From NCBI RefSeq assembly GCF_947179165.1, contig NC_077239.1, positions 20,863,134-20,927,133 on the forward strand: DNA of 64,000 nt. Reading direction: 5' to 3'. Below the pieces are notes generated by a model, which saw only the letters and a program-made list of their open reading frames with translations, was not told where the DNA came from and did no database searches. The stretch comes from Solanum dulcamara (Eukaryota; Streptophyta; Magnoliopsida; Solanales; Solanaceae). A program made the translations under genes and the position numbers. Below, one piece after another: positions 32,412-43,600 of this stretch. Within the stretch, counting starts at the first letter, position 1; every line of letters starts with the position of its first letter.

Positions 32412-34707
32412 TCAAACATAACCTAATAGCACTAACCACAACCCCACAAGAATAACTTTCCAAACTTGAAGGACCAGGTCCCTCAGCCTGCCCCATGTAC
32501 TGTAATTCAGACCTTTGCTGCCAAACTCAGAACAAACCAAGCTAAGAATGAGGCACCCTTTGAGTTGTCCCCCCTGAATACACTACCAAGCTAGGGCTTC
32601 CTGCAGTGATTTTAAAAAAAATTGACTTCATGCACAAACTTGATGAAAGATGCAAGTACACCTTGGTTGGCAAGTTTACCAATACCATGCCTAAAATAGA
32701 GTTAATAAGAAGAAGTTTATTCTTCAAACTCAACTTTCAGGGGGTGTTAAAATTGCTCATTTCAATGCTAGACATGTCTACATTGATTTGGACAATTAGT
32801 TTGATTATACCACTATTTGGACTAAGCAGAGAATGAACATAGAGGGTCAAACCATGAGAATTCAAACATGGACTCCAACATTCACACCTGAAGAAGAAAC
32901 TCCAATAGTGCCTATCTGGGTGGCCTTACCTAAGCTACCTTGGCATTGCTACAATAAGAGTTCATCACAACTTTACTATCATCTGTGGGGAAAGTTTTGT
33001 ACCTTGACACTGCCTTTATTCAAAAAACTAGGGGGAGCATAGCTAAAGTGAGACTTCAAGGTGACCTCACTAAAGAAAGACCTCCCTATATATGGTTGGG
33101 CTATGATGAAGATGATAAAACTAGAGGGAGGTGGCAAGCTATTCTATTTGAGAATGTTCATGATTATTGCATGTATTGTAAACATCAAGGTCACTTGATA
33201 CATGTATGCAATATACAAAGGAGAGATGAAGAACATAGGAAAAGAAAAGAACAGGAAACAGCAAAAAAGATCAACAACAAAGAGGGCATGATTAACAAAA
33301 ATCAGGATGTGCCATACATCAATGAACCTGCAAATGTTATCCCTACTCATCCTCAACAGATGGCTGATAATAGAAAGACTGAGCAATGGCAAGTTCAGAG
33401 GAGGAAGCAACCCAAGGGACAAAACAAGCCCCAACAAAACAATGTCATTAACTCTTCTTTGCCACAGCAGAACAGGGGATCTGATAATCTCCAACCAAAA
33501 GTCACAGAAGCAGGTAAGCACTTTACTTATAACTTCAATTCAAATAATTATGTTGATCTTGTTGCACAAGATCAAACCACTAACCAAGATGCAGGAGAAC
33601 CAACTAACCAAATGAACTCAATTGAGAAGAGTTCATCAACAATGCAGGAAAGCCCTCCAAGCCAAAGACAAGGTATTGACTTATCTCTCCCATAGGCCCA
33701 TTCCTCCATATTATACACACAAGTACTGTCTTAACAGGTACTAATCAAGGGACCAATATAGCAAGGAATTCAGATATTGACTTATCACTCCCAATCCCCT
33801 TGAGTCCCCAAATTTATACTGTTGTTGCTGATCCAGTAGTTGATGGAGGTAAGGCTGGAAGTGTTTAGGAGAACCCCACTAACATGCAGGATAGGGAAAC
33901 CAACAGGGGAGGGGTAATGGCTCATGCTATGCATGAGAATCCAACTGACCCTAGGAGTGACTTTAGAGCTCCTGCTACCTCTGCACATAAGGCTCAAACT
34001 GACACTTCTACTCATGCTACTATCTCTGCTGATGAACCTCCCATGAAAAATGCCAAAGGTTCCATGGCCAAAGATTTGGGATCCCATGCTAGTACTAGTG
34101 GCAAAGATTCCACTGTTAAGAAGAATAAATTGAGCAAAAAGAGAAGAGAGGCCATCAAAAAGAAAATTCAAGAGAAAAGAATTTTGCTGAAAAATGTCAA
34201 TCTCCCAATTTGGATAGGGTGATATTGCAGCAAGGGGAGCAGGAATGCCAACAATTTGTTCTTGATGAGGATCAAGTAGGGATGGATATCACTCCTCTCC
34301 AAGCTCACTACATTCTCACATCTCCTAAACAAACTGGTCACAACACTCCTGAAATAGTTACTGATCTCCCTAAACTCAAATGCACCCCTAACACTAACAT
34401 ACAGGATCTTACTGATGAGTATGCAGTGTGTAAGTCAGAGTGTGAGTCAGAAAATGAAGAAAATAATAATAACCTTTCATTCCAAGATCATGATGATGAT
34501 AGTGTAAGTGAGAAGTTAATCAAAATCTTCAGCCCCTCTCCTGATAATGTCTATGAGAAAGAAACTCAGCAAATGACTAGTTCACAAGGCCTAACTCCTA
34601 GAGGGATATATAGGACCAGACTTAGCACTAAAACAAAAAATTCTACTATATCTTTCCCCACTGGCAGGCCAAGTACTAGGCTTCACACCCCCAAACCATC
34701 TAAATGA
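32412..34707 (+). pseudogene. LINE-1 (+) ORF1, main piece
   Basis: After several frameshifts and stops up to 32600, DUF4283 is clear: HKLDERCKYTLVGKFTNTMPK, HVYIDL-type text, RIQTWTPTFTPEEETPIVPIW, LPWHCYNKS, MGKVLYLDTAFIQKTRGS. The knuckle CMYCKHQGHLIHVC lies at 33168-33209. The disordered tail contains IDLSLP repeats, GVMAHAMHENPTDPRSDFRAP (about 33910-33975), a Lys-rich stretch KKNKLSKKRREAIKKK, an acidic stretch, and QGLTPRGI...GRPSTRLH at the end. The stop TGA at 34705-34707 overlaps the ORF2 ATG as ATGA, exactly as in the - strand LINE. At least six inactivating changes. Confidence 0.9.
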
Positions 34708-35760
34708 TTAGTATCCTTAGTTGGAATATAATGGGTATTAATACCCAAAGAGCCATGAAAAGAATTAAACTCCTCAAAAACATTCATCATATCTCTATCA
34801 TTGCTATTCTGGAACCTTTTTCTTATAACACTCAGCTGTAGTACTTCAGAAACCATCTCAATATGGACTATGCCACTCATAATCCAAATGGTAAGATTTG
34901 GATTTTTTGGACAAAAGATATGAATTGCACTATCTTGGAGAATGAGGAACATCTTATCACTTGTCAAATCAATCATGTAATGAGCCCTAATCAGTTTATT
35001 ACTACTTTTGTATATGCCAAGTGTAAGGATCATCTCAGAAGGCCTCTCTGGGATAGCATTCTGTAGCAGTCCACTACACCTCTTCCATGGTGTACTCTAG
35101 GTGATTTCAATGTTATTATTGATCTTGAAGAAAAACTTGGAGGGGTCATGTATAATATGAGAAAAAGCCTTGAGTTCATTAGTACTATAGAGGCTAGTGG
35201 CATGCAAGATCTTGGCTTCACTGGACAGAAGTACACCTGGTGCAGCCTGAGGGGCATCATGTCCAAAATTTAGAAGAGACTAGATAGGGGGATGGCTAAT
35301 GATAGATGGATGGAAACCATGCCCCTTACCTCCATCACTCATCTCCCCTCTGTGGGCTCTGATCACTGCCCTCTACTCTTAGAAATAGTTGATCAACATC
35401 ACAACCCCATCAAGTATTTCAAATTTCTTAATTGTTGGCCTGAACATCATTCTTTTATGGAGCTTGTTAAAAACTATTGGAGCAGACACATAGAGGGTAA
35501 TCCTATGTGGATCTTTCACAAAATGATGAAGAGACTTGCCACCACTCTTAGTGATTGGTCCAGGAAGTAGTTTGGTGATATTTATGCTAAAGTTAAAGAG
35601 TATGAGGAAGCTGTTAGACAAGGTGAAGAAAAACTGATCAACATGAATTCCAATGATAACAGGTCTAAGCTTCATGCTATCAATGCTGAATATATTAGAT
35701 ACATAAAAATGGAGGATGCCATTCTCAGGTAGAAATCTCAGCTGCACTGGTTCAAAGAGG
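34704..35760 (+). pseudogene. Endonuclease domain of LINE (+) ORF2
   Basis: Begins MISILSWNIMGINTQR (an NxxG start block like NARGINT in the - strand LINE) with the ATG inside ATGA at 34704-34707. Visible: IIAILEPFSYNTQL (catalytic E), NGKIWIFWTKDM, TTFVYAKCKDHLRRPLW, WCTLGDFNVI and SVGSDHCPLLLE. Stops occur at about 34842, 35063, 35272 and 35567. The helical linker after it ends SQLHWFKEGDMNSSYLHALI, leading into RT. Confidence 0.9.
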
Positions 35761-37345
35761 GTGATATGAATTCTAGCTACTTACATGCTTTAATTAGAGG
35801 CAGGAGAAGAAAGCTGTACATTCATAGGATCCAAAATGATGAAGGCTCTTAGGTGAAAGGTGATGTTGAGATAGCTAAAGTAGCTTGTAGCCATTTTTAA
35901 CAAATATTTACTGGAGAAAAGAGAAGTATATTCAACAATAGGACCTTCAGTGCATTACTCCTATGGTTACTGATCAGCAGAATGAGGACCTCCAAGCCAC
36001 ACCTTCTATGGAAGAGCTGAAAACTTTGGTGTTTTCCATGAATCCCAACTCAGCAGCTGGTCCTGATGGGATGAATGGCAAATTCTTCCAAGTATGCTGG
36101 GACATCATCCAAGAAAACCTCCTTAGTGTAGTCATTTCCTTCTTCTGTGGTCAAACTATGCCGAAGTATTTCTCTCATGCCTATTTGGTTCTTCTCCCCA
36201 AGGTAAACCACCCCACCAAAATCTCTGAATTCAGGCCTATAAGTTTGAGTAATATCACCAACAAAATCATTTCAAAACTCCTTTGTCTTAGACTTGCACC
36301 TATCCTTCCTAATCTCATCTCTCTTAACCAATCTAGCTTTGTTAAAATAGGAGCATATCTGAGAATATCATGTTGGCCCAGGAAATCATCCATCAGATCA
36401 AAAAGCCTAACATAGGGGGCAATGTTGTGATCAAGCTTGACATGGCCAAAGCTTATGATAGGGTATCATGGTCCTACACCTGTCTGGTTCTGAGAAGAAT
36501 GGGATTTAGTGAAAGATTTATTGACATGGCTTGGAGAATCATGTCAGATAATTGGTACTTTGTTATACTTAGTGGATCCAGGCATGGTTTCTTTCATTCT
36601 AAAAGAGGTCTCAAGCAGGGTGATCCTCTATCCCCAGCCTTATTCATCCTTGGAGCTGAAGTTCTCTCTAGGCTCATGAACAATCTTCATCACCACCCTC
36701 AATTTCATGGTTTCTTCATGGCTCAAAAGGGCCCTCAAATCAACCACCTTAGCTTTAGTGATGATATTATTATCTTTGCCTCTGAAAGGAAGTAGACCTT
36801 GACTCTCATCATGGAGACCTTAGATGCTTATGAAAAGGTATCTGGACAATTGATCAACAAACAGAAAATTCACTTTATGGTTTCATCCAATGACTTCAAG
36901 GCTATTGTCTTGAAAATCAATAGGATCACTGGATTTAGCCAAAAGAGTAGTCCCATAACCTACTTGGGGTGTCCTATTTACATTGGCAGGCAAAGAATTA
37001 TCTATTACTCTGATCTTATTGCAAAGGTTGTTAACAGGATCACTGGCTGGTATGCAAAAATATTGAGCTATGGGGGAAGAGCTATTCTGGTCAAGCATGT
37101 TATTCAATCTATGACAATACACTGGTTATCAGCCAGCACCCCTCCCTCTACCATCATCAAGCAGATCCAAAGCATCATTGCTAACTTCTTCTGGGGTGGA
37201 AAAATGATAAGAGAAATTACCACTGGTCCTCATGGAAGAATCTTACCTATCCTTGTGATAAGGGGGTATAGAAGTTAGACAAATCAATTATATTTCTAAA
37301 TCCTTTCAGTACAAGCAGTGGTGGACCCTCAGAACTAAGAACACT
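35761..37345 (+). pseudogene. Reverse transcriptase of LINE (+) ORF2
   Basis: Blocks: VFSMNPNSAAGPDGMNG, KYFSHAYLVLLPKVN, FRPISLSNITNKIISKL, a frameshift at about 36350-36370, VVIKLDMAKAYDRVSW, SKRGLKQGDPLSPALF, LSFSDDIIIFASERK (FSDD replaces the usual FADD), YLGCPIYIGRQRIIYY and KILSYGGRAILVKHV. Stops at 36793-36795 and elsewhere. Collinear with and clearly homologous to the RT of the - strand LINE, with more inactivating changes, so it is older. Confidence 0.93.
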
Positions 37346-38213
37346 TTGTGGGGAGTGTTTCTTAAGGACAAATACTGTCTGAGGGACAATATCATGTCCA
37401 ACAAATGGCACACTGGTGAGTCCCTAACTTGGAAGCATCTAATGAACAACAAGCACAACATTGAGCCTCATATTCAGTGGAAAATCAAGTCTGGCTCTTG
37501 CCTTTTCTGGTGGGAAAATTGGCTAGGTATTGGCCCCTTAGCACACTTTTCTGCTAATAGCTATAGGCTTAACAACACCCAAGTTTCAGATTTCCTAACC
37601 AATGGCTAATGGAATATGGATCTCATCATCCAAGAAGCCCCTCCTCAATTTGTCCCTAACATTTTAGCAACTCAGTTCAGCTACCACCCCCTCCATCAGG
37701 ACCTGCCTTGCTGGATCCCTAGTGCCAATGGGGAGTTCAGTTGCTTCTCTGCATGGGAGATCATCAGAGATAAGAGGACAAAGACTATGCTGAACTCATG
37801 TACTTGGCACACGTGTATTCCTTTCAAATACTCCTTTTTGGTCTGGAGAGCCATTAGAGGGAAATTACCTACCAATGAGAAGCTGATCAGCTTTGGAAGA
37901 GCTCCCTCTCAATGTTATTGTTGTTATAAACCTGGCCAGGATACCATTGATCATACCTTTGTTGTAGGAGCCTTTTCTCATAATGTATGGAGATTATTTT
38001 CTAACTTTTTAGGCATTAATACTGATTACACTCCTCTTAGAAACCTGCTAATGAGACTGTGGACTTCAAAGCATAAGAATGAGGCCCACAAACTCATTCT
38101 CCATGCAACTCCTATCTTCATTTGTTGGAATCTATAGAAGAATAGATATGCTTCCAAATATGGTGGGAAGCAGTCTAATCTCACTAGAGTCAAGTTCTCC
38201 ATCTTCAAAGACA
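37346..38213 (+). pseudogene. zf-RVT region of LINE (+) ORF2
   Basis: WGVFLKDKYCLRDNIMS, then KSGSCLFWWENWLGIGPLA, a stop at 37607, FSCFSAWEIIRDKRTK, WHTCIPFKYSFLVWRAIRGK (zf-RVT start), CYCCYKPGQDTIDHTF (Cys/His cluster with E replaced by D) and LILHATPIFICWNL. Equivalent to 25728-24665 on -. Confidence 0.9.
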
Positions 38214-38329
38214 CCTAAAACCTTCTCACCACAGCTTTTCCTTATATGGTCTGGACTAATAACTGGAAGGACCTGGTCATTTTGGTTGAGCAGTGCTTTC
38301 ATGATACCAAAGTAACCCCTACATGTTGG

Positions 38330-38713
38330 CTTAAACCAGCTGCTCCCAAGGTGAAGCTTAACACTAATGGAAGTGCCCTTGGCAACCCTGGAAACATTGG
38401 TAGAGGGGGCCTCCTTAGGTATGCTCATGGTGATCTCATTTTTGCCTATGCAACCCTCCTGGTGTAGGAACTATCAATCAAGAAGAGATCAAGGCTGTCA
38501 TCTTTGGTCTCTCTTGGTGCCTTCATCTTGGTTACTCACAGGTAAACTTGGAGGTGGATTCTCAGCTTCTTACCAAGTGGATGCCACAAGAAGCAAAGCC
38601 CCCTTGGCCCATCAAGGAGCAGCTGAACAGCTTAAAGAACATCATCAGCCAATTCCAAGATTTCAGCTGCAACCACATCTTTAGAGAAGCTAACTACATA
38701 GCTGATTCGGCTC
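38330..38713 (+). pseudogene. RNase H of LINE (+) ORF2, truncated at inversion point
   Basis: KLNTNGSALGNPGNIGRGG (the catalytic D of NTDGS is N here), FAYATLLV, a frameshift, VNLEVDSQLLTKWM (catalytic D kept), FREANYIAD (final D). The domain breaks after about 38713, where sequence switches to Helitron on the - strand. The C-terminal ~40 residues, the 3' UTR and the A-tail are missing, unlike in the - strand LINE. This marks the proposed inversion breakpoint. Confidence 0.85.
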
Positions 38714-39938
38714 TGTGCAATATGTTCTCCAAATCTTGCGCTTGTTATTGATTCAATTTTGATTGTGCATCCATATGTCCGGATGAAACCTTTACAAACA
38801 TTTATTCCACTATTTCTCTACATTCATAGGTGTCACTTTCATGTAATCCTTGACTGATTTGGGGCATGTCATATTTCGTAACACTTTTTTCATACTCTCC
38901 AAGTAAGAATTAGTATTTTTCAAGGTACTATGGAGTTGTGCCTTGGGTGAATTGACATGAATACCCTAAAGGTTTTCTAACATATCGGTGTAATATGCAT
39001 CCCATAGACTTCTCACACTTATTGGGTTGCAATATACTAAAATAGTCGCAAATCTACTTTGAAGAGCTGCGTGCATCTTGAAGATTACTGCCTTGCGTAA
39101 ACATTCTAAAATGCTATTATTAGATTCTGATAAACCTCATTCCTTCGCTGCTTCTTTGAAAGTATTACAATGTAATCCATTAGTAGTGAGTAAGTCTTCA
39201 AACGATGTTGGTCCTCGGACATGATTCAATAGTAGTCTCTTGTAATACCTTTCACCTTCTCTAGAATTAACTGTGATATTGATCATCTTAGTTAGGTAAT
39301 TCTACAGTTCAACATACCACATAATTTAGAGTATTCATCTTACAAATATTTATTTTGCAAATCATGGAGCATGATTTTCTTTTTCTCTTTTGATTAGGAG
39401 TTCCAAACATAATGCTCAAGGAATTCTCTGTATAAATAATTTTGAGGTTCAGTATCAATAGAGCACATCCTAAATACTTAGTAAGCATAATTGGATTGAC
39501 AAAGTGTGAGCCCACAATATTTTGTAGATCTTGCTTCTTCCAGTAGTGCACTACATTTTGTAACATAAGTTTAATATTAATATTCATCTACTGGCTAGAC
39601 AACCGTGGCTTGTGGTTATAATATCTGATAATAGATTTGAGTGTACTTGCTTGTATGCTGGGTAGATGTAATTGTAGGTTAATGACGGCTGGTTGCATTT
39701 CACTTAGATTAAACTCATAAATTCCGTATAGTGCTTCAGGTGGTGACACCCACCGTGCATCTTGGAAGCTTTGTATTTCATCAATATATTTATCTCCATC
39801 GTCAGAGTCTATGCAAAAATAAAAAAAATTCATGCCCTTTATAAATATACTTATGGAGATACTTCATTGCTTTTACACCTGAGTAAACCACTACATTAAT
39901 GTGGAAACTATATCTCTTCAACAAATATGGATTATAAG
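38714..39938 (-). pseudogene. Helitron Rep/helicase fragment, piece 4
   Basis: Read from 39938 downward with frameshifts: YNPYLLKRYSFHINV, KAMKYLHKYIYKGHE (the Rep Y2 motif region), DEIQSFQDARWVSPPEALYGIYEF, LSEMQPAVINLQLHLP, then FLEHYVWNS, GERYYKRLLLNHVRGPTSF, EDLLTTNGLHCNTFKEAAKE, and text approaching the helicase start. All are collinear with plant Helitron RepHel proteins. The piece follows directly on 50680-50342 (NNQWVVPY) once gypsy-1 is removed. It ends at about 38714 against LINE sequence. The helicase motifs proper are not in the window. Confidence 0.88.
39934..39938 (+). repeat. Target-site duplication ATAAG, left of gypsy-1
   Basis: GATTATAAG directly precedes the gypsy-1 terminus TGTCACACC. 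The same ATAAG follows the right terminus at 50342-50346. Joining the flanks restores the Helitron codons V-V-P-Y-N-P-Y. Confidence 0.8.
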
Positions 39939-42060
39939 TGTCACACCCCGAGAGGGTACCCTAGGCGTGGTAGACACTCATAGATTATTTTTGGTCCCCA
40001 AGCAAACCACTTAGTCCAATCACACATTCATTCATTCAGCGGAAGACTTTATATAGGTAAAAGGGCGTTTCATTTAGAAATAAGTTTCAAGTAAACTTCA
40101 TATCAAACAATAGTTTCAAAAATTAAAAATATTTAACTCAACACCATCAATTCACTATCTATCCATTAATCCTCTATCACTACTCAGGAGGAGCGGATGA
40201 CAAGTCCATGGCTACCCAATTTAGGAAACTACTCAATAAAGTAAGTAACGAAATAATTCAGAGACATGACCATTCCTTCTGTACTTCTTCTTGAAATTCA
40301 AATCAACCCATTCGTTCCATAAGAAATAAAATAAAATGATGCCTCTGAATGCAACATGGTATCACCCCTATCAGGAAGGAACAAGATCTTCAATGAAGCG
40401 TCTATTAATGTTCCCTAGCACCTGCATTTGCATCATGAAACTATGCAAAATAAATGGCATCAGCACATATAGTGTATGACTATGTAAAATAGATTAACGA
40501 AAACTTACTCAAAGACACTCAACAAAGATCAACTCAACTCAAGGACACACTCTGGAATGACTCAACTCCATAAAGCATGAAATAGAATAACATAGTGCTT
40601 TAAAGGATATGCAATAATAAATGCAACTCAGTATATAAAATATAATATTTTACTTCTGGGGAGTTTTTCTAACCGATAACAATAACTCAAGATCTAGTGA
40701 TGATGAAACAAAGCGATGCCATTGCCATATCCATCCAATACCTTGCGAAGGTAAATGACTTCATATCTCTAGATCCAATCATCAAGTCCTCTTTTTGGAT
40801 AAAGGAGGTGTAGGCTATATCCTACATTGGCTATATAGTTATGGAGTTTGAGTCAATTAAACCTTTACCTAACTCGGTGGTCAATACTATTTCCAAAACA
40901 TTTGCTCAGATTACCTTCATCATTTAGTCGCATTGGAATTTAAATTTAAACATCAATCTCATCTTGAAATATCATCATCATTAATACCTCTTTATAAATC
41001 ATTCAACACCTTTTATTTTACAAGGGAGAAGAAAACATCATTAACATCGCTATCAAAAGATCTTGCTCAAAATACTCATTTAACTATCTGTTCAATTTCA
41101 CCAAACTCATAAAAATAGGCATTATCTCAATTTTTAAAGCAATACTTTATTTTATGAATGAAAACAATCAATATCAACCTTAAGTAATTCATGGACAAAG
41201 TATGACCATAAATCGACTAAGGTCCATGTGAATGAATGCATGGATATGTATCTCAAGGTCTGCTCAACATCAGGGACATCATCAATACAAAATTAAATGC
41301 GAGACAACATAATAAAGTATCAACCGACTCAAGAACTCAATTCTAGATTTAGGGTAAATCCCAACTTGAACTCAATTTCAAAAAATTTCATGTTGGGCAC
41401 AAGGACAGACTCAGTCCAATGCTATGAATATCCTTACATAGTTGGGACTCAAAGAACGATCAAACTTTGAAGGCTTTCCTTGAAATCTTGAACCTTAGCT
41501 TTTCTCTCTTCTCTTCAATTGCTTCTCTCAAACGTTTTATATGAGAATGAGAGGAAAACCCTATTGGGTAAGTAAAGGGATTGATTTTGGCTTTCTAATG
41601 ATACAAGATTTAGTTGGAAAATGACTGGATTTCCCTTCATTAAAAGCTAAGTCGGGAAATTTCATAGAAGTCCACCACGGCCTGTGAAGCTCACCACGGT
41701 CCTTGGTGGTGGTCGTGGTCATGGAGTTGGATAGGGGTTTGGTAGGTTGGACTCCATGGAAGCCATTATGGTCCATGGTGATCATCACAGACCATGAAGC
41801 TTATCGTAGTTAGCTCCCCTCTCAAGGGGTCTTGGGGATGAAGTTCACAAATCGGATCATGGTCCGTGATGCTCACCACGGGCCATGAATCCCTATGTGT
41901 CCCCTTTATTGAATCCATTTTGATTCCTTACCCTTCCACAGACCCTCTCCATGGGCCGTAAAGATCAATACGGCCCATGAAGGGTCTCACAGTCTTGACC
42001 TGGTGCAAAACTTCTGACCATTTTGAGTTAGTTCAGGCTAAAGACTTTGAGGGTGTTACA
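39939..42060 (-). mobile_element. Gypsy-1 3' LTR
   Basis: On -, starts TGTAACACCCTCAAAG after the polypurine tract and ends CTCTCGGGGTGTGACA: 2122 bp with TG...CA ends. U3 (about 41665-41995) is a cluster of CCACGGxCCGTG-like palindromic words. It belongs to the same LTR group as W and V. Confidence 0.9.
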
Positions 42061-42074
42061 ATATCTCCCCCTTG
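42061..42074 (-). other. Polypurine tract of gypsy-1
   Basis: On -, CAAGGGGGAGATAT directly precedes the 3' LTR start, a classic gypsy plus-strand primer. Confidence 0.85.
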
Positions 42075-42379
42075 AGATTATTTGTTCTCAAATGATTGCC
42101 ATACTAGTAACTCAGTCAAGGCATGAATGTAATTCAAGAACTCAGATACTCAGACATTCAAAAATCATTACTAGGACTCAAGAATACACATCAAATACTC
42201 AAACTCGGAATCGATACCAATTCACAGATAGGAAAAAGTAATATTACTATCAACTTCATCATTATAAAGCACAAATAGATGAAGGTATCTAGACTTTATA
42301 TCCTCTTCATCTTCCCATGTAGCCTCTTTGATAAACTGATTCGCCAAAGAACTTTCACTAAAATGTCCTCTTTGGACCT

Positions 42380-43600
42380 CAATTTGCAAACTTGCCGATA
42401 AAGAATTTGGAAAGTAATCTCTTCGTAACTCAAACTCTACTTCACCGCAATTATTTCAGTCATAAAAACAAGTGAGGGATCACCCAAACACTTCTTAAGA
42501 ATGGAGATATGAAACACAGGGTAAATAGCTGCTAACTTTGATGGCAACTCTAACTCATAAGCTAAATTCCCGACTCTCTTCACAATTTGATAAGGACCTG
42601 TGTAACAAGGACTCAAATTTCCTTTCTTACCAAATCTCATCATTCCCTTAATGGGTGAAAACTTCAAGAACACCCAATCATTCACTTTGAACTCCAAATC
42701 TCTCCTCCTATAATATGTATAAGACTTTTGGCGACTTTGAGCAGTCTTCTACCTTTGTTGAATGGTCTTGACTTTCTCCATAGCTTGATTAACCAAGTCT
42801 ATCCCAATTAACTCAGCTTCATTAACCTCAAATCAACCGATCAGTGATCTACTTCTCTTTTCATAAAGAGCCTCATATGGAGCCATTTAGATACTCAAAT
42901 GAAAGCTATTATTATATGCAAACTCAATTAGAGGTAAATGATCATCCCAATTACCACTGAAGTCTATGACATATGCTTTCAACATATCCTCCAAAGTCTG
43001 AATTATACGTCGTGCCTAACTATGTGTCTACGGATGGAAGGCAGTACTAAGGTTCACTCTTGAACCCAAACCTTTTTCGAATGAATTCCAAAATTATGCA
43101 GTGAATTGAGCTCCTCTATCTGAGGTGATGGACAAAGAAACTTTATGCAATCTGAAAATCTCACGAAGGTACAATCTGGGATAGTCCTCTACTGTATTAA
43201 TAGTCTTAACTAGTAAGAAGTGCGCTAATTTGGTCATCTTGTCCATAATCACAAAAGATCAAATCATGCTGCCTGCGAGATCGCGGTAACTCGGTAATAA
43301 AGTCCATATTGATCATCTCCCATTTCAACTCTGGAATCTCAATATTCCTAGTTACTCCACAAGGCCTTTGATGCTACACTTTAACTTGTTGGAAATTTAG
43401 GCACTTGGACACAAAGTCTGTAATGTCCCTCTTCATACCACTCCGCCAATAGTCTTCTCTCAAATCATGGTACATTTTTATAGAATCGATATGGATCGAA
43501 TACCTAGAGTTATGGGCCTCTTCCATGATCCTCTCTCAAATTCCATCAACACTTGGGACATACAATCTCCCTTGAAACCTCATTACTCCATCCCCCTCTT
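42380..43600 (-). pseudogene. Integrase of gypsy-1
   Basis: On - from about 43600: YWRSGMKRDITDFVSKC (end of the zinc finger), IEIPELKWEMINMDFI (first catalytic D), then a frameshifted core, APYEALYEKRSRSLIG, TAQSRQKSYTYYRRRDLEF, and the open tail VNDWVFLKFSPIKGMMRFGK, GPYQIVKRVGNLAYELELP and VFHISILKKCLGDPS. The chromodomain-like end is degenerate before 42380. Stops and frameshifts throughout. Confidence 0.88.

Noticed and set aside
41561..41788. 75-codon open frame on - in the gypsy-1 3' LTR
   Set aside because: It covers the CCACGG palindrome cluster and is not kept in the 5' LTR copy.
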